Shown: one piece after another, positions 25,814-33,162 of the stretch
How positions within the stretch are numbered: the first letter of the stretch is position 1
Layout of the letters: every line of letters begins with the position of its first letter
The notes under the pieces: generated by a model
Seen by the model: only the letters and a program-made list of their open reading frames with translations
Databases searched by the model: none
What the model was told of the DNA's origin: nothing
Translations under genes and position numbers: made by a program
DNA from: Anaerovibrio lipolyticus
Lineage (GTDB): Bacteria; Bacillota; Negativicutes; Selenomonadales; Selenomonadaceae
NCBI RefSeq assembly: GCF_021531495.1
Contig: NZ_JADYTY010000019.1
Span: 1 to 41,966 of the forward strand
Length of the DNA: 41,966 bases
Direction of reading: 5' to 3'

Positions 25814-26923
25814 CTAAAATTGCAATTTTTGATTGCGCATATATATATTCATTAGAATAGCCACCGCCATAATGTTGGTCGTCAGGGCACTGACACCATA
25901 GCTCATAAATGGCAATGGAATACCTGTTACTGGCATAATACCAGCGGTCATACCCACATTAACCAGCACATGGAAAGCCAGCATGGAGGTAATGCCTACT
26001 GCCAGGAGAGTACCAAAGGAATCCTGAGCCTGACGAGCAATCTGAATGCCTCGCCACAATACTACCAGATACAAGAGAAGCAAAATTACAGCTCCCACAA
26101 AGCCCCACTCCTCGCCTACTACAGCAAAGATAAAGTCTGTATGATTCTCTGGTAAAAAGTTAAGCTGGCTCTGAGTCCCCTCAAACAGTCCCTTGCCAAA
26201 GAGCATACCAGATCCTATAGCAATTTTGGACTGAATAATATGGTAGCCAGAGCCTAAAGGATCTACATTAGGATCCATAAAAACCATGATACGCATTTTC
26301 TGATAATCCTTAAGAAAATGCCATAATATAGGCATACAGGCTATACCTGTGCCAAAAATACCTGCTAGCAGCTTCAAATTGATACCACAGGTAAATACCA
26401 TACCGAAAAAGATAGCCATAAATACTAAAGATGTTCCCAAATCCGGCTGTTTCATAACCAGAAGAAAGGGGACTCCCACATAGGCCGCCACCGGCAGCAA
26501 ATCCGACAAGGTATTCAGCTTCCCTACTCGCTCCTGCAGCATAGTAGCCAGAGAAATAATCATAATAATCTTAGAAAACTCCGAAGGCTGCAAAGTAATA
26601 GGGCCAATCTGTATCCAGCGCTGGGCTCCCAAGGCTGACTGTCCTACAAACATAACCGCCAAAAGCATAACCAGATTAAATATATACATTTTTTGCCCGT
26701 AGCGCTGCAGCATTTTGTAATCAAAATTCATAAAAAATACTGCCAAGCCTACATTAATAATTGCAAAGATTCCCTGGCGCTGCACAAACCAATATCTTTC
26801 CTCGCTGGGATTATTAATATGAGTGGCGCTGCCTATAATAATCAAGCTAATTATCACAATAGCTGACACAGCCAGCAAAAGCTTCATATCTATCTTTCGC
26901 AACAGCTTTTTATCAAAAATCAA
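25814..26923 (-). CDS. rodA: Rod-shape SEDS peptidoglycan polymerase RodA
   Basis: RodA is a membrane peptidoglycan glycosyltransferase of the elongasome, working with a class B PBP. The 369 residues contain about ten helices. SEDS signatures are GAQRWIQIGPITLQPSEFSKI, KQPDLGTSLVF, PENHTDFIFAVVGEEWG (with the conserved Asp) and TGIPLPFMSYG. The start is placed at the TTG of 26923, because AGGAGG is exactly eight bases upstream; another in-frame TTG at 26929 is too close. No PBP2 gene lies in the window. A clear promoter precedes it. Confidence 0.95.
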   Translation of the reverse strand: MIFDKKLLRKIDMKLLLAVSAIVIISLIIIGSATHINNPSEERYWFVQRQGIFAIINVGLAVFFMNFDYKMLQRYGQKMYIFNLVMLLAVMFVGQSALGAQRWIQIGPITLQPSEFSKIIMIISLATMLQERVGKLNTLSDLLPVAAYVGVPFLLVMKQPDLGTSLVFMAIFFGMVFTCGINLKLLAGIFGTGIACMPILWHFLKDYQKMRIMVFMDPNVDPLGSGYHIIQSKIAIGSGMLFGKGLFEGTQSQLNFLPENHTDFIFAVVGEEWGFVGAVILLLLYLVVLWRGIQIARQAQDSFGTLLAVGITSMLAFHVLVNVGMTAGIMPVTGIPLPFMSYGVSALTTNIMAVAILMNIYMRNQKLQF

Positions 26924-26965
26924 GGCCAATCCCTCCTAGCCAAAAACTTTTCAATTAACCTTATT

Positions 26966-26994
26966 ATGATAGCATGTAGGAGCAAAATTGACAA
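26966..26994 (-). promoter_or_regulatory. Sigma-A promoter of rodA
   Basis: Minus strand TTGTCA (26994-26989), 17-base spacer and TATCAT (26971-26966), 43 bases before rodA. The -35 box directly follows the T-tract of the element at 27001-27091. Confidence 0.72.
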
Positions 26995-27091
26995 TAAAAA
27001 AGGACTGTCCAAAGAGAAAATTGTGAAGCCTCCTCCTCAGCCAGCTCAATAGCCAGCCTAGGAAAGTCTCTACAAAATCCTGAACAGTCCT
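26995..27091 (-). terminator. Long inverted-repeat terminator after desulfoferrodoxin, MITE-like
   Basis: AGGACTGT at 27001-27008 and ACAGTCCT at 27084-27091 bracket 91 bases. On the minus strand the second arm is followed by TTTTTTATT, so it can terminate dfx 12 bases past its stop. The ends extend imperfectly beyond the 8-bp core, and the loop is long. It resembles a miniature transposon end-pair more than an ordinary terminator. No target-site duplication is visible. Confidence 0.55.
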
Positions 27092-27102
27092 CCCAAATAT
27101 GC

Positions 27103-27480
27103 TTATTCTGCTTTCCACAATCCATGAAGATTGCAATATTCATATACAGCAACTACCTTGCTGCCCTCTGTCAGAACGAATTCAGCCACTGGCTTAGCTT
27201 CAGGCTGCAAATATTTAATCTGATAACCATCCTCAGTCTCCAGCACAATCCACTGAATATAATGTGCCTCCAGCATAGGATGCTCTACAGAACCTACTGC
27301 TACCTTTACCTGATTGCCATTCTGCTCAACCACAGGTACATGCTTCTCATGAGCACCATCACTGGTTCCAGGCTGCAGCTGCGCCATTACATCCCCGCAA
27401 CAGGACACAGGTGCACCAGAATCCTTCAGTTTCACAATAATGTTACCACAATGACTACATCTGTAAAATTTTAATTCCAT
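27103..27480 (-). CDS. dfx: Desulfoferrodoxin (superoxide reductase, two-domain)
   Basis: This enzyme reduces superoxide to peroxide without releasing oxygen, a hallmark of anaerobes. The 125 residues carry an N-terminal desulforedoxin-type iron site (Cys8, Cys11, Cys27, Cys28: CSHCGN and SCCGD) and the catalytic non-haem iron centre with His44, His47 (HEKHVPVV), His67, His73 (HPMLEAHYIQW), and Cys116/His119 (CNLHGLW). Both iron sites appear complete. The ATG at 27480 is chosen on homology, with GGAGAGGGG upstream. It has its own promoter and terminator. Confidence 0.95.
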   Translation of the reverse strand: MELKFYRCSHCGNIIVKLKDSGAPVSCCGDVMAQLQPGTSDGAHEKHVPVVEQNGNQVKVAVGSVEHPMLEAHYIQWIVLETEDGYQIKYLQPEAKPVAEFVLTEGSKVVAVYEYCNLHGLWKAE

Positions 27481-27537
27481 AACAAAACACCCCTCTCCTA
27501 AAACTGCTCTATGGAGCATACACAATCTCCTACCTAT

Positions 27538-27565
27538 ATTATATAGCACCCATATAAAAATGCAA
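27538..27565 (-). promoter_or_regulatory. Sigma-A promoter of desulfoferrodoxin
   Basis: Minus strand TTGCAT (27565-27560), 16-base spacer and perfect TATAAT (27543-27538), about 60 bases before the start. The -35 box lies just past the stop of the pyruvyl transferase gene. Confidence 0.7.
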
Positions 27566-27568
27566 GCA

Positions 27569-28705
27569 TTAAATTAAAGCATGGCACAAATAGGTCTTTG
27601 CTTTTTGCTTTTCCTCTGCCAAGACCTTATCCACGTCTCCGTAATGCATATCCAAGGGACTAGCAATCATATAACCGTTTACATTCGTGCCACGGCGATC
27701 TGATAAATCAAATTTGGCCAGCAAGGTATCGATACGAGAAGTCATTTTGCTAGCACAGCCTGCATCTACCCGCTCCGTCACCACAAAAGGAGTACGGAAT
27801 AAAATAGAAAAAACCGTCCCATGGAAGGAATCCGTGTACGTAAACCTGGCATGGTCTATAAGCCACAGCCATTCCTCTGGTGCAATAGCATAATGTTCAA
27901 AAACTCTCTCGTCCAACATATTAACAATCTGAAGGCCATTTTCTCTAGCAATACTTTCAATAACACTATCTGGACGCTTCCCTAGAAAATATGTTACCAG
28001 CAGCTGCTCATCTCCCTTTAGCCAGCTTGGCTTGCGGGCAATACTGCGCCAATCCTCGGCTGTAACCAGCATAGTAGGATCCGCCACAACCTGCACCCTG
28101 CGACCAGTTAACTGCTGAATCAAATCAGCTCCAGCCTGCTCCCGGACAGAAATTTCCTTCATGCCATTGACACCATCAATAAAGGCCTGCAACTTGTCCT
28201 GAGGTATCTCAGGACAGGAAATACTAGCTGCATAGGCAATACGCTTCTCTGATGGCGCAAATGTAATAAACAGCTTCTCCAAATCAGCATAATATGGATT
28301 CCATACCTGATCGCTGCCGGTTACAAAATAATCATATTCATCAGCAACCCTTGTAAAATCCACATCATAACGCATGGGGATATACCTATCCACAAAGCTT
28401 TTTATCACTGCATTGCGGGCAGCCTCCCAGGCATTTTCCCCGAAAAACATTTTATGGGTTGCCCCCTTCCAGTTTATGCCCAGCTTTACCCAGGTTTTCC
28501 AATCCCAGCTATCCTTCATCCAAGGGTAATGTGATTGCAAATACGGCAAAAATCCAGCTTGCGGACTAAACCACAGGCTTTCCACCTCTGCCCCCAGCCC
28601 CATAAGCAAATTGCACACAGCATACCGCTGCAGCACATTGCCGTAGTTGAAATAGCCATCCAGCGTAAGATTGGCTATTTTCAGGTGCTCTCTATATGTT
28701 TTCAT
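27569..28705 (-). CDS. Polysaccharide pyruvyl transferase family protein
   Basis: A 378-residue protein of the PF04230 family, whose members add ketal pyruvate to surface polysaccharides (CsaB/WcaK type). Visible features are GYFNYGNVLQRYAV at the N-terminus, DYFVTGSDQVWNPYY, the SxRE-type KEISVREQAG and the family motif YTDSFHGTVFSILF. The ATG at 28705 or the adjacent TTG at 28708 could be used; AGGAG lies 12 or 9 bases away. Its ribosome site lies in the edge of the repeat shared with 32995-33007. It belongs to the EPS locus. Confidence 0.88.
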   Translation of the reverse strand: MKTYREHLKIANLTLDGYFNYGNVLQRYAVCNLLMGLGAEVESLWFSPQAGFLPYLQSHYPWMKDSWDWKTWVKLGINWKGATHKMFFGENAWEAARNAVIKSFVDRYIPMRYDVDFTRVADEYDYFVTGSDQVWNPYYADLEKLFITFAPSEKRIAYAASISCPEIPQDKLQAFIDGVNGMKEISVREQAGADLIQQLTGRRVQVVADPTMLVTAEDWRSIARKPSWLKGDEQLLVTYFLGKRPDSVIESIARENGLQIVNMLDERVFEHYAIAPEEWLWLIDHARFTYTDSFHGTVFSILFRTPFVVTERVDAGCASKMTSRIDTLLAKFDLSDRRGTNVNGYMIASPLDMHYGDVDKVLAEEKQKAKTYLCHALI

Positions 28706-28835
28706 CAATCAAACCAGCTCCTTTGCCGCCAAAAACACATATAATTTCTAAAAAGATTCATCAATACTTTCTAAATTTCTTTATTATGAAAGCATTTACA
28801 TCTATCCAGTGCCCAAAAACTGTTGTAAAATTAAG

Positions 28836-28851
28836 ACAAGAAATTTCTTGT
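28836..28851. repeat. Perfect 16-base palindrome upstream of rpn copy 1
   Basis: ACAAGAAATTTCTTGT is its own reverse complement. It lies about 55 bases upstream of the -10 box at 28905-28910, in the leader segment that copy 2 lacks. It may be an operator. Confidence 0.45.
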
Positions 28852-28904
28852 TCGTATACAATCAACGCAGGCCTGCATACATACAAATCCATGTCATTTT
28901 GTGG

Positions 28905-28910
28905 TATAAT
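28905..28910 (+). promoter_or_regulatory. -10 box of rpn copy 1
   Basis: A perfect TATAAT in the context TTGTGGTATAAT, matched in copy 2 by TTGTGATATAAT at 33142-33147. The -35 region is weak in both. The start codon is only about 16 bases further, so the transcript leader is short. Confidence 0.55.
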
Positions 28911-28925
28911 GAAAGAGGAAGACGA

Positions 28926-29642
28926 TTGACTATAATACAAACAACACTAGCCAAGGATATCGAGATAGAAAACCTCGACATACGCTACGACAAAAGCGTA
29001 AAGCGTGTCCTGGCCAATACCCCATTGCTGGCCCCCATTACCAAATACACTGTCAGGGAATTGAAAAATTATTCCATTCCTATGGTTGAAAAATGCATTG
29101 ATGCAAACTCAATCCAAGTCAGCGAAGTATTTGTAGAACCGGGACTCACCAACAGAAAAATTGTCAATGACGAACTGGAAAGCAAAATTCCTGGCGAAGG
29201 CCGTGCTATCTTTGACATCCGCTTTACCATCACCCTGCCTGACGGCAGCAAGACTAAAATCATCATCAACATCGAGGCACAGCAGAAAAGCAATCCCGGC
29301 TACAGCCTCCTGAACCGCGGCATCTTCTACGCGGCACGGCTTATCTCAGCCCAGCTATCCGTGGAGTTTACCAACAACGGCTCAGACAAGGAGCAGTACG
29401 ACAACATCAAGAAAGTCTACAGCATCTGGATTTGCATGGACTGCCCGGAGGACAAGAAGGACTCCATTATCAATTATTCATTTGAGCCTCATATCATCTA
29501 CCAGGGCAATGATAAACTAAAGCTGTACAAAAACTGCGACCTGATGAACATCACCTTCATCCATCTCAGCGGCAAGCCTGACCAGAGCCATCACCAGCTC
29601 ATTTCCATGCTGGACACCCTGCTTGCCAAATGGAGAACGTAG
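28926..29642 (+). pseudogene. Rpn-family PD-(D/E)XK nuclease, copy 1, truncated
   Basis: This gene is related to recombination-promoting nuclease/putative transposase proteins (PDDEXK_2). The 238 remaining codons hold the nuclease core IFDIRFTITLPDGSKTKIIINIEAQ (Asp97, Glu117, Gln119) and NPGYSLLNRGIFYAARL. The start is the TTG at 28926, because AGAGG precedes it and copy 2 begins at the same place. The frame breaks at LLAK, where a 56-base insert (29630-29685) adds WRT and a stop. A second lesion at 29720 (GAA to TAA) would stop it anyway. The C-terminal part survives separately at 29771-29971. The higher GC content than nearby EPS genes suggests foreign origin. Confidence 0.85.
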
Positions 29643-29685
29643 TATCTTATTAAAAGGCAAGATCGAAACTATACGCAACATGATA
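29630..29685 (+). repeat. 56-base insert copied from a paralogous rpn tail
   Basis: Removing these bases restores the frame seen in copies 2 and 3 (LLAK-MDAET). The insert is a diverged copy of the tail region that begins near 29815 (GGAGAAC, TTATTAAAAGGCAA, ATACGCAACATGATA), but lacks a 12-base unit present there. Confidence 0.8.
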
Positions 29686-29770
29686 GATGGATGCAGAAAC
29701 CAAGAAAAAGAAATTGCAGTAAGAACATAACCTGCCTATGACCATAAAGCTTGAAAAGGAGATGAACGAC

Positions 29771-29971
29771 ATGTGCAATTTAAGTACAGGTATTCGCGAG
29801 GAAGGCTTCCGTGACGGAGAACATAGCGGATTATTAAAAGGCAAAATCGAGGGCAAGATTGAAACCATACGCAACATGATAGTGGATGGTTTTACCACCA
29901 TCGAAGGACTCAAAGCCACTGGCCGCTACACCGCAGAAGAACTTTCGGCTGTTGCTGCTAGCCTTCACTAA
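29771..29971 (+). CDS. Small C-terminal Rpn protein, copy 1 (candidate intragenic antitoxin)
   Basis: A 66-codon ORF starting MCNLSTGIREEG and ending VAASLH, in frame with the original rpn. AGGAG (29757-29761) lies nine bases before the ATG, a strong translation signal inside the coding region. In Escherichia coli, rpn genes make a small C-terminal protein from such an internal start, and it inhibits the full-length nuclease. By analogy this may be an antitoxin; function is not shown here. It is intact although the nuclease part has two lesions. Translation could also begin at the ATG of 29738, which has no good ribosome site. Confidence 0.65.
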   Translation: MCNLSTGIREEGFRDGEHSGLLKGKIEGKIETIRNMIVDGFTTIEGLKATGRYTAEELSAVAASLH

Positions 29972-30037
29972 GAAGTAACGCTGCCAAAAGGATACAAAAA
30001 ACTGAAAAATATCCTACGCATATCCCCCATATCACCC

Positions 30038-30077
30038 ACAACAGCTGGTGCTGACACCAGTCACCATTAGCTGTTGT
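30038..30077. repeat. Nested inverted repeats after rpn copy 1
   Basis: ACAACAGCT (30038-30046) pairs with AGCTGTTGT (30069-30077). Inside it CTGGTG and CACCAG form an alternative 6-bp hairpin around CTGA. No T-run follows, so it is not a standard terminator. Confidence 0.5.
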
Positions 30078-30111
30078 CCTCATGAAACTAACTCAACATC
30101 ACTTACCTACC

Positions 30112-30145
30112 AAAAGCCGCAGTCGCAAAACTGCGGCTTTTTGCT
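30112..30145. terminator. Convergent terminator between rpn copy 1 and manC-manB
   Basis: AGCCGCAG (30115-30122) pairs with CTGCGGCT (30131-30138) around an 8-base loop. On the plus strand TTTTTGCTTT follows; on the minus strand TTTTGG follows, so it serves both sides with the plus direction stronger. Confidence 0.9.
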
Positions 30146-30175
30146 TTGTACAAAATATCCTGCAAACATTCATAT

Positions 30176-32890
30176 TTAACTTCTAATCATCTGCAAAAGT
30201 TCATCCGTCTTTTCCTGCAAAAGCTTTTTATCACCGGCTGTTTCCACGTTCAGCCTGACAACAGGCTCAGTATTGGACTTCCTGAGATTGAACCGCCACC
30301 CTGGATATGCCACAGACAATCCATCCGTATAGTCCCGTACCCCGTCAGCATATTGAGCCTCTACATACTCCGCCAGCCTGCTGGCAGACTCCGTGCTGGC
30401 CACCTTGCTGTTGATTTCACCGCTGCATGGGTACATATCCAGCCGCTCCGCCAGCAGCTCGGACAGCTTCCTGCCCCTATGCTGCAAAAGCTCCAGCACC
30501 AGAAGCCACGGAATCATGCCGCTGTCGCAGTAAGCAAAATCCCGGAAATAATGATGGGCACTCATCTCACCGCCATAGACAGCATCCACTTCCCTCATCT
30601 TCGCCTTGATAAAGGCATGGCCGCTACGGCACATTACCGCCTCACCACCAAATTTACGGCATATATCCTGGGTATTCCAGTACACCCTCGGGTCATGGAT
30701 TATCCTCGCTCCCGGATACTTTTTCAAGAATGCCTCCGCCAGGAAGCCTACCATATAATAGCCCTCAATCATGCCACCTTCCTCATCAAAGAGGAAGCAG
30801 CGGTCAAAGTCACCATCCCAGGCAATCCCCACATCGGCTCTATATTTGCGGACAACATCGGCAGTAGCATCACGGTTTTCCCTGAGCAATGGATTTGGCA
30901 CGCCATTAGGGAAATTGCCATCCGGCTCATTATGCACCTTGACAAACTCAAAAGGCAGCTTCTCCGCCAGCACATCCAGCACCGGCCCGGCCGCGCCATT
31001 ACCAGCATTCACCACTACCCGGAGCCTGCGCCCCTGCTGCTCCGCCATTCTCCACATGACCTCCACATCAACATACCCCAGCAGATGCTCAACATATTCC
31101 GGCAGGATATCATACACATCCACGCAGCCAGCTTCACCAGCCATCTGCTCCTGCAACACGGCAGGCTCCCTGCTGCACAGTTCTTCCAGCTCCCTCAGGC
31201 CGCTGTCCTCAGACACAGGCCTAGCACCGCTACGCACCAGCTTAAAGCCGTTATAGGCCTTGGGATTGTGGCTGGCCGTAATCATGATGCCCCCATCCAG
31301 CTTCAGATGGGCAGCAGCAAAATAAATCATCTCCGTGCCACATTGGCCAATATCCACCACATCACAGCCAGATTCCGTCAATCCTTTAACAAGGGCTTTC
31401 TTTAGTGACGGCCCGGACAGGCGGATATCATGGCCTACGGCAATACGCGGCCTGGAATTTTCCGCAGCCTCGTCAATTACTTCCTTAAAATACCTGCCAA
31501 TACGATAAGCCAGCTCCTCATTGACCTGGGTAGGATAAATCCCCCGGATATCTCCTTTGCCGAAGCACTTCGTATCCGGCTCAAAATCATGCTTTATCTT
31601 GTCGCTGACACTAATATCCCTGCCCAGCTGCACCTCCAGAAGCTTCAGCTCCGTATCAGCAAAAACAGTATGCTTGCAGCCTGCCGGCATATTTATCACA
31701 TCACCGGCCTTGATATTCTGCATATCCCCATCAAGAATCGTATGGCCATAGCCTGACAATACAGTCCACACCTCATCCCGGTGCTGATGGCTGTGATAAT
31801 TCATGCTGTGCCCCCGGTTCAGAGTTACCATCACCGTCAGGCTGCCCGCCTCAATACTGAGCACACGATAATTTCCCCAGCTTTTATCTGCAAACATTAC
31901 CTGCTGGCCAAGATTATCCACATAAGGCTTGATATGAGCACTTTTTTCCTTGTCGCTGACCAGAATACCCTCCGGCGAAGCGGCAATAACCACATCCTTC
32001 AGCCCCATAGCCAGCACAGGTACATTCAACTCATTCAGAATATGCACATTTTCGCAGGTGTCATTTTTCACCACGTTGCCAATATATTTTTCGTCCATGG
32101 CCTCGGTCAGGGTGTTCCATGTGCCCAGATCCTTCCATTGCCCGGCAAACCGCATTACCTGAATATGGGATTCCTGCTCCACCACGGCATAATCAAAGCT
32201 GATTTTCTTTAGGCTTGCATACTTGGCAAACAAATCATGGTAATCCGCAAAATCAATCAGCTCATGGGCCTTATCCAGCAGATACCTCAGCTTAAAGGCA
32301 AAAACACCGCCATTCCACAAAGCTCCCTGCTGGATATACTCCCTGGCTGTTGCCTCATCAGGCTTTTCTCTGAAGGTGCTCACATGACTTACCTCGCCAC
32401 CATCTGACGGAATAATATAGCCGTATTTCTCACTGGGATAAGTAGGCTCAATGCCCATCAGCACCAAATTCGCCTCCCCCTTATCCACCTGCTGGCAGAG
32501 CCTGCCCAAGGCCGCAAAATACTCATCCTCCACTAGCGGGTCAACAGGGCAGACCACCACCGGCTCGTCAATATCAACATGCTTCACATCAGCCAGATAA
32601 GCAGCCGAAAGGGCAATTGCCGGAAAGGTATCCCTGCGGCATGGCTCCACAGAAATCCCCACCTGCTCCCCCAGCTGATTGAGGATAGAAGAAACCTGGG
32701 ACCTGGAAGTGGCTACCGTCACATCCGCCTCCGGCAGCACGGCCTTAATCTGCCTGTACACCCGCTGCACCATAGACTCATACTTTCCCGATTCAGTTTT
32801 AAAAATCTTGATAAACTGCTTTGAGCGGATATCGTTGGACAGAGGCCACAGCCTTTTCCCCGAACCTCCCGAAAGTAAAACTATGTGCAT
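30176..32890 (-). CDS. Mannose-1-P guanylyltransferase / cupin isomerase / phosphomannomutase fusion
   Basis: A 904-residue cytosolic enzyme predicted to combine GDP-mannose steps. Residues 1 to about 330 are guanylyltransferase (LLSGGSGKRLWPLSN at 5-19; PVDPLV; FREKPD; WNGGVF). Residues about 335-440 are the type II isomerase cupin (HSHQHRDEVW at 366-375; His407). Residues about 445-904 are phosphomannomutase with phosphoserine Ser540 in TASHNPKAYNGF (538-549), metal loop DGDFDRCF (692-699) and phosphate-binding RKSNTEPVVRLN. The ATG at 32890 fits the conserved start. It would supply GDP-mannose to the EPS locus. It is flanked by two direct-repeat rpn blocks. Confidence 0.9.
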   Translation of the reverse strand: MHIVLLSGGSGKRLWPLSNDIRSKQFIKIFKTESGKYESMVQRVYRQIKAVLPEADVTVATSRSQVSSILNQLGEQVGISVEPCRRDTFPAIALSAAYLADVKHVDIDEPVVVCPVDPLVEDEYFAALGRLCQQVDKGEANLVLMGIEPTYPSEKYGYIIPSDGGEVSHVSTFREKPDEATAREYIQQGALWNGGVFAFKLRYLLDKAHELIDFADYHDLFAKYASLKKISFDYAVVEQESHIQVMRFAGQWKDLGTWNTLTEAMDEKYIGNVVKNDTCENVHILNELNVPVLAMGLKDVVIAASPEGILVSDKEKSAHIKPYVDNLGQQVMFADKSWGNYRVLSIEAGSLTVMVTLNRGHSMNYHSHQHRDEVWTVLSGYGHTILDGDMQNIKAGDVINMPAGCKHTVFADTELKLLEVQLGRDISVSDKIKHDFEPDTKCFGKGDIRGIYPTQVNEELAYRIGRYFKEVIDEAAENSRPRIAVGHDIRLSGPSLKKALVKGLTESGCDVVDIGQCGTEMIYFAAAHLKLDGGIMITASHNPKAYNGFKLVRSGARPVSEDSGLRELEELCSREPAVLQEQMAGEAGCVDVYDILPEYVEHLLGYVDVEVMWRMAEQQGRRLRVVVNAGNGAAGPVLDVLAEKLPFEFVKVHNEPDGNFPNGVPNPLLRENRDATADVVRKYRADVGIAWDGDFDRCFLFDEEGGMIEGYYMVGFLAEAFLKKYPGARIIHDPRVYWNTQDICRKFGGEAVMCRSGHAFIKAKMREVDAVYGGEMSAHHYFRDFAYCDSGMIPWLLVLELLQHRGRKLSELLAERLDMYPCSGEINSKVASTESASRLAEYVEAQYADGVRDYTDGLSVAYPGWRFNLRKSNTEPVVRLNVETAGDKKLLQEKTDELLQMIRS

Positions 32891-32952
32891 TGAACCATAC
32901 CTCATTTCCAAAGAAAATTAACAAAAACACCTTATACTAAAAAACATTTATA

Positions 32953-32969
32953 CACATAAAGCATATGTG
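32953..32969. promoter_or_regulatory. Dyad upstream of the manC-manB fusion
   Basis: CACATA (32953-32958) and TATGTG (32964-32969) with a 5-base spacer lie about 65 bases upstream of the start, in the region expected to hold the promoter. It may be an operator; no confident -35/-10 pair was found. Confidence 0.25.
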
Positions 32970-33141
32970 AAATACAAAATTCGGTTTTAATGGACAAGCC
33001 AGCTCCTACAATGCAAAATACGCATATAATTCTTAAAAAAATTCATCAATTTCTGCGAAAATTCTTTATAACACAGGTGCAAGCATCTATTAATTCCACC
33101 AGAATTGTTATAAAATTAACGTAATACACACCACTTTGTGA

Positions 33142-33147
33142 TATAAT
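33142..33147 (+). promoter_or_regulatory. -10 box of rpn copy 2
   Basis: A perfect TATAAT, 15 bases before the TTG start, with GGGAGGAAG as the ribosome site. It is the counterpart of 28905-28910. Confidence 0.55.
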
Positions 33148-33162
33148 GAGGGAGGAAGTAAG

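Larger units (their letters stand above)
28710..29971 (+). repeat. Direct-repeat block A (rpn copy 1 with its upstream region)
   Basis: From CAAACCAGCTCCT (28710-28722) to the stop at 29971 this block is homologous to 32995-34269, including an AT-rich leader of about 200 bases, the promoter and the coding parts. Homology ends abruptly at the stop codons. Block A has about 45 extra bases in the leader and a 56-base insert at 29630-29685; block B has a 237-base deletion and a duplicated tail. Confidence 0.85.

Noticed and set aside
27001-27091. Complete insertion sequence
   Set aside because: Only 91 bases, no transposase and no target-site duplication; at most a miniature or remnant element.
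26951-27136. Two small minus-strand frames through the inverted repeat
   Set aside because: They run through the terminator-like element and the end of dfx; no ribosome site; better explained as passenger frames of a miniature element.
30146-31405. Plus-strand open frame of 419 codons
   Set aside because: Antisense to the manC-manB fusion, His/Pro-rich in the manner of a reverse frame, no start signal.
32953-32969. CRP-like site
   Set aside because: The half-sites are CACATA/TATGTG, the reverse arrangement of the TGTGA/TCACA consensus; kept only as a weak dyad.
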